Positions 49,556 through 60,865 of a DNA stretch of 64,000 nt are shown here, piece by piece. The translations under genes and the position numbers were made by a program. The stretch comes from Daphnia carinata (Eukaryota; Arthropoda; Branchiopoda; Diplostraca; Daphniidae). Positions within the stretch are counted from its first letter, which is position 1. Each line of letters opens with the position of its first letter. The notes under the pieces are model-generated. The model was not told the origin of the DNA, did not search any database, and saw only the letters and a program-made list of their open reading frames with translations. The stretch spans positions 2,129,773-2,193,772 of the forward strand of contig NC_081332.1 of assembly GCF_022539665.2 (NCBI RefSeq), given 5' to 3'.

Positions 49556-50548
49556 ATGACAAGCTTACTTCGCAAATGTAATACGTTATGCAACCAACTG
49601 TTAAAGTAATTAATGTAGATTTTTTTATTGTGTATATCTTTCTTTCAACAAGGCTTTGAACATGTAGGGGTTGCACATCTAATGTCTCAGTTATGCCACG
49701 GAGATGGCTTAATGATATGGAGAAATCCACCATGACTGTTGTGAATGAAGACACAAGTGTGGGACTCCTGATCAATTCCTATAGCCGGGTAAGATTTTTA
49801 TAAGTAACAACAAGAAAAACTTTCCGTTAATGCACTCCATCATGAATTTCTCATTTGTTCAAACAGGCAGGCTTCCGACTTAGCAATGGAATGATGGCAA
49901 TTGGGTATTGATTTATTTTTTTCATCCTGTGTTTATAAAAAAGCAAGTTTATTATATATTTAGCTGATAAAATGGTTTTGTTTACAGTTATGATTGTGCT
50001 ACTGAATTGAGATGTCATTAGATTGTTCCTCTACTAAGGTGTAACTAAAAAAAAATAATTGTACATTTTTTTTTCCGTTTATTCCAACGCATAAACGTGG
50101 CGCGAATTAGGCCAATAGCAATATTTCCAAAATCGGTTCTGAGCTGGAATGTCAACACTGCCGAAGACATCAACGAGGATTCGCTATCGCTATTTTACAC
50201 GTTGGAGCCAAAAATTGGTAAGATAAATACTTTCACGTTCTCATCACCAAGTTTAGGAATGCATTCTTCCTCCCCTGAAATATAGATATACTTGTGATTG
50301 GGGTAGGCAATCCTGGTCAACAAGTAAGCCCCAAAATAATTCAATACATGAAAGAAAAACACATCAGCCTGGAAATTTCTCCAACTGAAACAGCGTGCGC
50401 AACCTACAACTTCCTCAATGCTGAAGGACGATGTGTCGCCGGTGCCCTCATTCCTCCAACACAATACCGAATAAATGAGGACGATATCGCTTCAACCAAG
50501 AGGAGAAACCGAGAACTGATGAAAGTAAAGGACTATGAAATCGTCTAA
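49556..50548 (+). CDS. NDUFAF3: Complex I assembly factor NDUFAF3 (5 exons)
   Basis: NDUFAF3 helps assemble respiratory complex I in mitochondria, working with NDUFAF4. Exons 49556-49605, 49668-49788, 49867-49904, 50111-50217 and 50286-50548 (TAA) join in phase to give 192 residues. The N-terminus MTSLLRKCNTLCNQLLKG is basic and amphipathic, as expected of a mitochondrial presequence. Conserved text follows: INSYSRAGFRLSNGMMAIGP, SVLSWNVNTAEDINEDSLSL, YTLEPKIDILVIGVGNPGQ and ETACATYNFLNAEGR then VAGALIPP. These match human SYNSRGFMINGNRVLGP, EDSFSLFWLLEPRIEIVVVG and NACATFNFLCHEGRVTGAALIPP. The start is chosen because it alone gives a presequence in phase with the rest. Convergent with the phosphatase gene; about 450 bases separate the stop codons. 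Confidence 0.9.
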
Positions 50549-50994
50549 TAGCTTAAAACCTTTGTAGAACAATTACCAGATATACATAAATCGACAAAAT
50601 TTTCGATTTTCTCAATTCAGCCTCTCGACAAACTGAAAATAATAATGTAGCCGTTAGACACATGGTTTATTGCAAGAAAGCCCTTTAATTACAATCGGAC
50701 ATATTATTATTTTAGAAACAATTCTAGCAGGGAAGGCTAATTTATTCACAGTACAAGGTAAATGTCATGAACATGCTGTCGCGAGAAAATTTTGTTGCAA
50801 AAGGCTCTATAGGGAAAATATTCTGTACAGTAAAACAATTTAGCTAGTCGAATTTTAAGGAAGTTAAAAGGCCGCTTTTATAATTACATAACTGTTATTG
50901 ATCGGTATTGAAGGCCACCTGTCACGTGAATGATTGCGAAGGCATATTAAAATTAGGTGTACGGCCGACTGAATTGCCCAAAGTTATTGCTTCA
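50549..50994. other. Convergent 3' ends of NDUFAF3 and the PTP gene
   Basis: No coding sequence. AATAAA hexamers on the minus strand at 50666-50671 and 50741-50746 suit the phosphatase transcript. No clear hexamer is seen for the plus-strand gene. Confidence 0.5.
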
Positions 50995-53900
50995 TCACAG
51001 ATAATGCTGTTTCTTTCGCGCATACGAAGTTGCTTCCGACGGGTTCACCATCGTTGCTCCATCTGCAAGGGTAAAAGCAAAAAAAACAAAATATTTTTAG
51101 AAAATGGCCCACTGAATTCTGTTCCAATCGACTTCTGTTACTCACCTGGTTGCTTTGCAAAGCTAGATTCACGTTCCACTTTCGACTGTGAAGCCGCGAC
51201 GGCGGGCACTTCTCCTCCGCCATCTTTCCCGTCACTCAGTTGAGCAAGCTTAGTCTTAAAACTGGCAGCTGTAGCATGAAACTTCCCTAATGCTTTGCTC
51301 AACGCTTTGTTTGCTGCGGTGGTGGGTGAGGAAGAACCGCCAGTGGACGTCCCTCTAGCCGACGAATTTTCAGCGGCCGCCATCACGGCGGCCACGGCGT
51401 CAACATCAATACCCGGAAGGGCAGCTGACGAAAAGGTCCGCGTCGGAATTGGTGGACCTTTGGGGAATGCAACCATTGTAGGAAGCTGTGATGCACTGGT
51501 AACTTGTCGCTTTGATCGAGGAGGTGCTACGGGTTGGGGCACCTTGGCTTGGGTGACTTGCTTCACCGGTGGAGGTGCCTTGTATTCTGGCGGCATTCTC
51601 CGTTGCACTTGCGGCGATACTTTGATCAAACTGACCGCGCTGGTTGAAGCGATTGCAGTTACCTCCTTCGACACGGACGGCATCTTGACATAAAATTTGG
51701 TTGGATACGGAGGAGGTGGCCGAAACGCCGGAGCTTTCGGCTCAGCCTTGGTAACGGGCAGCGAGGCTACCGGCTGTGGCTCTGTTTTTGGAGAAATTTT
51801 TGTGATCGATATATTAGACGTAGCGGGCTGTTGGGCCGCATCAGTTGCACTCGGCGAAGACCTACATGGTCCTACTACTGCACTAAAAGAAGACGTGATG
51901 GGCGGTGAAGGGGCCGACGGAGTAATTTTGATTGGAATGGGTGAAATTAGGCCAGGCGATGGGGTATTCAAAATGGAAGAAGGCGCGGGAACGAAGAATT
52001 GCGAAGCACTCGGGCTGGTAGGCGAAGGGACATCTTTTCGGGGCACAGGTAATTGCGGGTTAAGGCGCAAAGGATTGAGCATGGATGGCGAAGAAGGGCT
52101 GACTCTTTGAAGGGTAGGCGGTATGGACAAAGTAGGCAGAACGAAAGCCTCCGACTTGGCGGTTTCCTCTTTGCTTCGGTTTGCACGTTCCACCAGCTCC
52201 TGTAATTCGCTCAATACACGATCGGGATGTAAACGCGGGCTCGATGGATTCTCTACGTGAGTCAGAAAGTTGTACGTTGGCATCGGTATGACAACTGGAG
52301 ACGGTTGTCTCGCTTCGCCATCGGAATGCGCGTTCTGCAACTCGTTGAGTAACAGCCGAATTTCATCCGATTTTTGAACGAAAACAGAATCTTTCGTCTC
52401 CAGACCAGCGGCAGTGTCCGTGTTTTCAACAGCTGTTTCAGACGCAGGGACAACGGTGGCGGACTTCTTCGAACTCAGCCAGATAGCTTCGTATTCGTGA
52501 ATCTTTCTACCGGATCGACTCTTCGCTGCTTCTTCATCAGCAAATGGCATGGCCTTGTCAAAGCTTTCCAAAACAGCGTAATTCTCTTCACCAGTTTCCC
52601 TTCTAAAAAAGCGAGTGTTAACATTTTAATCGTCTGTGACTTCAAATTTTGTCCTTCAAAACTTACGACAAAGACGATGCGGATGATTCCTGGTGATCCG
52701 GATGTTGCACGACGGCGTTTTTGAAACTATGCCTCCTCTCCTTCAACGGTTGGTTCTTGTGTTTCTTCACGTGGGGCGTAGATCTTTGATGTTTCTCTTC
52801 AACCGACGGCAACACATCGCTTCCATCGCCATGCATGAGATACACCTGGCAGTCATGCAGCAGCTGACGTGTATCGCTGTCCAGTTTCGTCGTATTTGCT
52901 ACTTCCTATTATAATAATAATTAGTTTAAAAATTACGTGAAATATTTTGAACGCGTTAACCTGGTTGCGTATGAGAACGTTGACGTAAGTCGGCGTTATC
53001 TTGTTTTCGATAACGCCGCGATCGAGCGAGCCGCACGTCGTTGGCGATCCAGAGAACGATGTGGGTTTCGCAAAACGTTGCTCTTTCCCTCGATCCAAAC
53101 TGCTCGTGGCCAAAGGTAACGACGGTTCATAATTGATGCATCGGTCCGGAGTCGGTTTTCGGACATGTTTTGCCGTGCTTTCCGCTACCGATTGATAGAG
53201 TTTATCTTTGGAAGATATGTACGTGACAGATGGTGTCTTGCTGAGGACTACACCACAAGTCGCAGGAACGATAACCTCCCGGGCCGTGGCTGACTCTAGA
53301 GGTTGGGCCAACGTAGGTATCTCGCACTCGTTCGAATCCGATCGAATATCAAAGCCTCTGTACACTTTCATCGATTTGCTTCGTTTCACAGGAAGGGAGG
53401 GCTTTTCGTCCGTACTCTTTTCCGCATTTGGCGCAGAGAGAAGTTGAGATTCTTTATCGGTTGTCAACGGCGAAAACCCATTGACGCCATCCAATTCCGT
53501 GCCGAGAGCCACCGTCAGTTTCTTAGAAGAGTAATATTCACTCCCTTCTTTTTTCGTCTTCTCTGTCGATGGAAGTGGGTTATCATCTTCGAGAGTGCGA
53601 TAGAATTTAGGACCTTCTCGAAGACGAAATGAACTGGCTTTACGGGTGCCTGCAATGTTGGCTTTCTTTTCCGTGCGCGGCTCGGAGTGGGATTTCTCGA
53701 AGAATGCACGGATCTTTAATATGCTAGACTTCCGCGTCAGACCAGACTTGGGCGAAGCTTTCGGTTTTAAGACTTCTTCTTCCTCTTTTAAACTATCATT
53801 GGTAGGGTCCGTGTCGGACGATTTTAGCAGGGTACGTTCGAGGCTTGTAAGAGGACTCGATTCCTTTGAGCTGCTTTCACTGCTGCCAACACAAACTGTT

Positions 53901-55565
53901 TTCTTTGCGTCACCGGTAATCGAAACGGGTGATCCTTGTCTCGATGAAGTTCCCCCAGACTTTCTCTTTTTGTCTGGCAATGGCGGGGCCGAGTTGATTG
54001 CCGTCAGGTTAGACTGATATTGCAAAACAGGCCAAGGAATTTGATCGATGGGCTCTTCATGACACACATCATCTTCTTCGTTGACTTCCGAAACCACAAG
54101 TGCCATGAATTAAGTGACTGTTTAACTTCTATGGCCTGATGAAATGTTATTTACCAGTTGGATTCACTTTCACGAAAATGGTTTCGTAGCTGGGGTCAAT
54201 GCGAATTTCTTGCGGTGGGCAAATCAATGGGTGGCCATTGACGTCCAAGTTTTCGTACGGATGCGCATCAATCATTTTGAGTTGCTCAATAAAAAGTTCT
54301 CGCAGAGCTCGATGCACCAGAATATACTGATCTTTGGTTTGAACCATTGCTACACGTTGACGACGCATATCGGAAATCAACTCGAATAGGCTGAAGTTTT
54401 CCATCAATTTCTATATGGAACATTAACAAGAAAAACGCATAAATAAATCTTATAATCCTCATAAGTTAACTAATCATGCGTACCCCAGCGCGAAGCAGGC
54501 CCCAGACGTAATCGATTGCACAGATGGTACCGGTTCGCCCGCATCCCGCCGAACAATGGATCAATAACGGAAGAGTCTCCGAGGCTTGGCAATCACGAAT
54601 CAACCGTACCATGTCAAGCAACGGTCGGACTAAAGCCGGAACACCATGATCTGGCCACGCCCAATAATGGAACTGCACAACGGTTCTCGTAACTGCAAGG
54701 AGTAAAACGTTAGCATTCCGATAAACTTGAACAAAAAAAATCAATAAATATTACTTGTTTCTCCGGTCGCATTAGCATAAATAAGTTCCATCGTCCTAAG
54801 ATTAAAATCGTTGCACATACGTCTTGATTTCAAAAGCTTGACAGTGTATGGCCCATACGATCTAGTTTCTTGATCACTATCTGCCCAATAACACTCACAT
54901 TTGTGTTTTCCCGATTCTTCTTCATTGCAAGCCATAATTATCACCTATTTAAAATATTACGAGATAAATGGGATGTTAAATTGACAGGTAGTTATTCAAA
55001 ATTGGAATTAGGTATTTACCTGAACATCACACTCAACTACCATTCTCCAGAAATCTGTGACAGTATGAACCAAAGGACCTTGGCTAGCTATATAAGCCTG
55101 GGAACCACTAGCCCCTCGTATGTAGTTAGCGTTGACATAATCACTCCCTGGGATTCCAGCTATTTCACTTAGAATAACTCTTGTACAATCAACTAGAATA
55201 ATGTAAATGGGATTAGTTTAAAAGAAAGAATGGAAAAATACATGAATACCAATCATTTCAATCAATTTTTTAAAACTTATTTTTCAGTTATATGGTATAA
55301 TTTTTTTTATAGCAACAGAAATGTTCTTACATGGTAATATATCTTTGTATCTGTTTTTTCGTCTGTTAACCTCTTTTTCACCTTCTTTGCAAGAGTACAT
55401 TGGTAGCCCTTTAAGACTTTCACTCAAGAGCTTGAGCTCCTGAAATTCTTTATCATACTGATCATCTCCTCCATTTTTTCTCTTCTCCAATGTTTCAACA
55501 TGATTAAGAAAATTCTGTAGCACTGTCCTCAGTGGCGCTCGCTCACCATTTCCACTCGCTTTCAT
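50995..55565 (-). CDS. Non-receptor tyrosine phosphatase, PTP-PEST family (9 exons)
   Basis: It removes phosphate from phosphotyrosine in the cytoplasm; the PTPN12/18/22 family controls adhesion and signalling scaffolds. Exons in coding order: 55331-55565, 55020-55192, 54755-54944, 54484-54692, 54155-54410, 52961-54084, 52667-52905, 51146-52602 and 50995-51062. All are in phase, giving 1316 residues. The catalytic domain spans about residues 40-305: [38 protein letters not shown] with general acid near Asp214, and the loop [13 protein letters not shown] with nucleophile near Cys246 and Arg252. [10 protein letters not shown] and QTKDQY are typical of PTPN12/18/22. The remaining ~1000 residues are Ser/Pro/Glu-rich and disordered, with proline motifs such as [11 protein letters not shown] and [11 protein letters not shown] that could bind SH3 domains. 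The acceptor of the 1124-base tail exon (54084) is weak. The C-terminus ends YARKKQHYL rather than with the vertebrate PSTPIP-binding peptide. Confidence 0.9.
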
Positions 55566-56246
55566 TATCGATCTAAAAAATATGGACATAATTTTAGTCT
55601 TGAATAGCCACAGCAATCAGTTTATGTTTGTTTACCTGGCAGGGATTCCGCGTCAACAGGTGAACAACTGATGAATCACAACCCATGGATCGTGTACTGG
55701 CAATGCAATAGGTCAGTAACAGCTGGAAATTTCATCAATAACAAACTGTTAAGAACGGTGTTTAGTAAATTAAATATTTCATCAACTACCTACAACTACG
55801 TTTCTTTTAACTATTAATCAGCCGCCATAGTTATGTCTAAGTGTCACTTGCTACTAAAAGGCCTGTTTCATTGTATGGAATCAGGTGAGAACTAAGAACA
55901 TTAGGCTGCTCCCAGAGAGACATCTAGCGAAAAGTTTTTCTTTTCGTGAATTAAACCCTATAGAGACCACTAATAAAAAAAAAAACCGAAAATCATCTTG
56001 GTTGTCAAACAAATAGAGGTATAGGACCATTTATACAGGAATTTCAAGGATTGCCTAAAATAGTAGTGTACTACTGGATCAATTTCGTTATCGTGACATA
56101 CTATGTAACACCAACTTACATATACACTAAATACTATACTATATACATTAAAAACATGAGTATTATTGCCTTTTTATGAATACTAAAAAAATATAATCTA
56201 ATCATTTCTACCATTCCGTCTATATATCGAGCTTTTAAAAAATTAC

Positions 56247-56441
56247 CTTGAAATAGAAAATAGTGGACAGATAGATGGCCCAAGTTGTATTGCTCAAAGC
56301 GAACTGCCCCAGTGTCTCCCTTCACAAGTATTTGAGAGCAACAGATAACTGGTAAGGCCTTAACAAATGTAGTAGACCTTGTATGGTAATAGTCATGGAC
56401 CAAGAATACTGTAGACGGCAGGTGAGCAGCGTACTTGGAAT
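56247..56441 (-). CDS. Isolated coding-like exon, unidentified
   Basis: Bounded by an AATTTTAG acceptor and a CAAG|GTAATT donor. It reads SKYAAHLPSTVFLVHDYYHT, then FVKALPVICCSQILVKGDTG and AVRFEQYNLGHLSVHYFLFQ, 64 codons without a stop. The text looks like protein but the family is not recognised, and neither an upstream nor a downstream partner exon was found. It could be a remnant of a broken gene or an exon of a gene whose other exons are too short to see. Confidence 0.3.
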
Positions 56442-57504
56442 CTAAAATTTGCTGTTATGTTTTGTTTTGTCGTTAATTTTTATCATTGCATGCGTAATCG
56501 AGCATCACATCGTAAAGCGCCTCGACTAATTAAAAATAGCTGGGATTATCCCTGGGAAATAGGCGTGGCTACTGCGAAACTTTTGTTGTCTTCGTTGGTT
56601 AGCCACTCAGTGGCGGTTTAATGTCTTAGAAAGCTTTCCATTTTACCTTCCCAAAAGCTTGCTCACAAAAACAAATAAAAATGTGTCGTCTGAACTACGA
56701 GTCTTAATGACAGCTATTTTCGTAGTTTGACAATTTTAGCCAACATCACGAACACTTGATAAACAAGCTGGGCTGGGCTGCATTTGCAATGTGATTTGTA
56801 ACTATAACTGGAATATGGAAGAAAAAGTGAGTTTGCTGGTGGCTCCGGCTATGTTTAGGTTTTTGAAATGGGTCACTCGGTTGTGGTTTGGCTTTTTATG
56901 TGACTAATCAAATCAAAAAAAAAAAATGATTCCATTTTTTTTTTAAAAGGATTATACGCTATTAAATTTTTCGGAAAGACAAAACATTGAGTAAACGAAA
57001 TTATTTTTTTTTATTTTTTTTCTATTCGGATAAAATCGATTCAAATTTTAAAAAAAGTGAACAGGCTATATAAAACCTTTGTTTGGTTATAATAAAATGA
57101 CATAGACCCTCTGTGGTAAACAATGCATTGCCCATACGATGTAGATATGTGTACATGTGTCTTCGTCCTTGATCGGGAATTGCCCAAGACAATCACGAAT
57201 GAATATAAAAACAACGTGCCTTTAAACTGAAGCATTTCTCAGCACTTATGACGTCACACTCGCCAATCACCGTAGAAGGAAATCTCGAGCTTTTTTTTTT
57301 TTTTTTTTTTTTTTTGAAAAGCTCAGCTTTAAAAATTTAAACCCTTCACATGATTTTTAATTCCCGAAATTATTGATGGAATTAAGTATCTCCGACGCTT
57401 TCGTTTGTAAGAATGCCATTCATTTTCTTCGAAGAAATTCAATTTCCTTCCTTGATCTAGCGTTTTTTTTTGTTTGTTTATCTTTGTAGTCGATCTTTGG
57501 TTGT

Positions 57505-59006
57505 TCAGTAACGCATGTGAACCCATGCTCCGGATTCATCTCTCCGAAAATATCTAGGTCGGTTATCTTGAAAGACCGTAACTGCAGGGAATGGATGATC
57601 GCGCATATACTTTAAAGCGGCCCTGATCTTGCTTGCAAAATGAGGCAATTCCACCTCAGGTGCGGTAGACAATTGTGAAACGATGAAATCGTCAGTCTGA
57701 AATTGATCAAAAAGAAGCCACCCCACAAACAAAAATGAATCAATTTCACCTGTACAACATAACATCATTGATTACGCGTACCTGTTCCAACCACAGGTTT
57801 ACACCACGCAGCGGCTGGTAGTGATAAGGCCCGACACGCATCACGCCCAGAGTACAGTCGTACATATCCATCAGCTAAAATAATAATTAGGTACATTGTA
57901 AAAAAAATATTGCATGTTTTGGATTTAATAATAAAAAAATGATTGGTGGTGTAAGCGTTACATGAGAGGAACCCGTTAATTGCCTAGCCGATCGCAATGC
58001 CATGTCCGGTCCTTTGTCGGGAAAGGTGGCGTGAAATATCTCGCCCGTCTTGACATTGAAGCCTAAATATTCAAAGAGAAAATAAAACAAATTCATTATT
58101 ACAATTTTTTTTTTAAGGATCAGATCGTTAGATGGACGTACCAACTCCGTAGATGATTGGCCAAGCTAATCCACCGCGGATGGTCGTGTTCATTTCACCG
58201 ATGCACGCGAAAACTAAATCGATTTCGACGGGCTCTTTGTGAAACGCATCTTTGAAAATAGAACAAAACAAAATCAAATGAGATGAACTGATTGAAAACA
58301 TCGACATCAGAACTTACGCAAGAGATTAATGACAAGACGTTCAGAATATCCTCTAGGATCCATATAACCACCAACAAGGTGAAGCTCTATTCTGCCGTTT
58401 GCGTAACCCAATGAGACCTCTTGTATTCGTGATATTAACGGCGTGATGCCGCTCTCTTGGTCAGCACCGTCGACGTGAGCCATGCACGTCGCTCCCGAAC
58501 CTGTCGTCAAGAAATTCAGAAGTCATTTGGGAAGCGTTCTAATTGATTCGAATAATTTGAAAGTCAGTGCGAACCGGTGTGACGTAAAATGACGACGATG
58601 CACGTGCTGCAATCATCCGTTCCCAAGATTGAAACATTTTCTGCTTACAAAAACAAAAGGGATTGATTAAAATCGATTGTGAATCAAGATCGAAATGATT
58701 TGTTGAAATTCTGTGAAATCCATCCATGAAATATTATAGGAAGAAAAGAAAGAGGGAGTGGATGCTTTCAGGAATGACTTCCGGACTGGCGGGATGGGTA
58801 ACACGTGTTTTTTCCTTACTATCTTGCGGAAGAGTGACGGCAAACTCTCGCTGATGGAGATAGAGCAGGCCGATGGGCGAAACCACTTTGGGCGGCAGAG
58901 AGGCCACGTGAGCTGCAGCTTCCTTGAGATGCGGCGCCGCGTGGAACAAGTTCCTCGAGTCAATGGAAGCCTCGTCGAGGACTACTCCACCCAATACAAG
59001 CACCAT
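57505..59006 (-). CDS. NTAN1: N-terminal asparagine amidohydrolase NTAN1 (7 exons)
   Basis: NTAN1 converts N-terminal Asn to Asp by removing the side-chain amide, feeding substrates into the Arg/N-degron pathway. Exons in coding order: 58820-59006, 58575-58640, 58318-58500, 58142-58249, 57962-58062, 57782-57874 and 57505-57696. All are in phase, giving 309 residues against 310 in human. Conserved text: GLLYLHQREFAVTLPQD, NVSILGTDDCSTC then VVILRHTGSGATC, IELHLVGGYMDPRGYSERL, GVGFNVKTGEIFHATFPDKG, RVGPYHYQPLRG and STAPEVELPHFASKIRAALK. The Cys at residue 76 in DDCSTC aligns with the catalytic Cys75 of human NTAN1. The start ATG 59006 matches the human length. Confidence 0.93.
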
Positions 59007-60759
59007 TTCCTAAACGAAGCGAACATATAGTCTTTTGTTTTTCAGTCCATCCTTCCAAAATGTACTACACTAATTTCTACATGGGTTCGGCAACTTAATA
59101 AGATTCATTCAACAATTTTCGCTGACCACAAGGCGAAATGAAGGAAAATTACGTAGCCGATGATCGATTTGTTTAACACGTCGAATGGCTCTATTCGAAT
59201 AACTGGTGATAATCAGCTATAGATAAGATGTTGGATGTTTTAACACCAGCAACAACAGGTCCCCGGGTTGGGTTGAAGAATCGATAGCACATAAGAAAGG
59301 GCTGACAAGCGAAGCTGTTTTTCCCTACGAAATATGATCACTTTGACCACGTTTTGAAGGGTTGTTCTTATCTAGTCCGTATATATTTACGTATTCCTCA
59401 CATTTCCCCCCTTTTTCTCTGTCTTCTGTTTGCCTCTTTTCTCTGGCCACAAGTTCTCTGAAATCGCTACGACTGTCCCCCCTCTTTCCCAATTTCATTT
59501 CTGACCAGCCGTTTAAATATCCTATGCAAAACACGTATCTGTCTTGTGTCTCTATTTCCTAACACTCCTTTAAAAAAAGGGGGGGGGGGGGGATTGTGTC
59601 CAGAAGAAAAAAAAAAAGAGGAAGTTCTTTTTTAACATCGCCATCTGTCCAATGTTTGGAACTCAACCATTGCCATCGAATATCGGAAACGTTTCGTGTT
59701 ATCAGTTTGTGTTTCTGTTTACACGATTCGAATGTGCGCGCGCTGCATAAAAAAAAAAGAAAAAGAACGTAAGCAAAACACATGCGAAGAGTTCAAAAGG
59801 AAGTTGAGATTGCCACGAGCGATGTTAAAAGAAATCAGATGAATAAAAAAAAAGAAACTGGTGCATCATTTACGATCGTTCGGCGTGCCGCACGATGGGG
59901 TGTTTTTTTTTTTTTCATCGAGAAAGTTCCGTCTGTCGTTCTATTGCCTCTTTTGATTGGAATTTGATCTTATTAAAAACAGCTAAAAAAAAAATCATTT
60001 GATAAGAGCTTTAATAAGCAACGATCGTCATCCTCTCCATGTTTTAAAAACAGCCCGATGATGTCGAAAGGGACATGTCGCCTCAATTTTAACGATCAGA
60101 GATATAACCAAAAAATAACGACTATGGCTATTTCCTTTTCTTATCCATTCGCTATAAGGAAAAAAGCAGAAATGAACGGGCTTCATACAAAGCGAATGCC
60201 GTTCTCGGTCTACATTTTTTAAGTTGAAACAACAAAAACAAAATTTTTTTTAGACATGGCACGCGACAGGTAAGTTTGCTACTGTAAACAATCACGAATT
60301 CATGTACGCTTCATTGTTATGATGGAAAATCATAGAGCCACATGCTTGAAAAATGAAAACAATTCATGAAGCAAACAAAAAGGTGTTCTTACTTTAATCA
60401 CAGATAATTAAGTGAGCGTCAATCCGTTGTTTCCTAGCGTGTCTTCAGGTCTTCCTCATCGCTCGGCGTTTAAAAAATATTTGTTTTCAAAAAGAAATGG
60501 CAGAGCAAAAAAATAAATAGCAGGGTCCTCTCTTATGTGTCACTGGCAAAAAAAAATATGAAAGTGTAAATAATCCTGCGCGCTGCGTGATGATGCTTCG
60601 ACGTCGAGGATGGACCCACGACTACATCCGAGGTACGAAACGAGCAAATCTCATAAGCCACTTGAATTCAGCCGCTAGGGCAATAGTCATCGTCAAGTCT
60701 AAAACATCGCCATGCACATAGCCTTCCCCAAAAAATAAGAAATAAAAAATAAAAACAAA
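59007..60759. other. Upstream of NTAN1, no gene recognised
   Basis: AT-rich with A/T runs and an A-G compound homopolymer at about 59570-59592. CGCCATCTGTCC at about 59639 is a weak match to the recurrent motif. No convincing coding exon. Confidence 0.45.
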
Positions 60760-60865
60760 TCAGACAATATCGTTGTGTTTAAAGAGCCACTTTTGAGTTG
60801 TCTTGTCGCACAGTTTGGGCTTCTTCTTCTTCCTCTTGGCCAGCAGGAAAAAGACCGAGGAGACG
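60760..60865 (-). CDS. Possible terminal exon of a minus-strand gene
   Basis: After a good acceptor (CTTGCTCGCAG) the frame reads VSSVFFLLAKRKKKKPKLCD then KTTQKWLFKHNDIV and TGA. In the same frame an upstream stop lies just before the acceptor, which fits an exon edge. A hydrophobic stretch followed by a Lys/Arg block is compatible with the last membrane span of a membrane protein. The rest of the gene would lie to the right, possibly beyond the window. Family unknown. Confidence 0.28.

Noticed and set aside
51295-52110. Plus-strand Gly-rich frames within the PTP tail exon
   Set aside because: Reverse-strand shadows of the Pro/Ser-rich coding exon, which has consistent splice phases.
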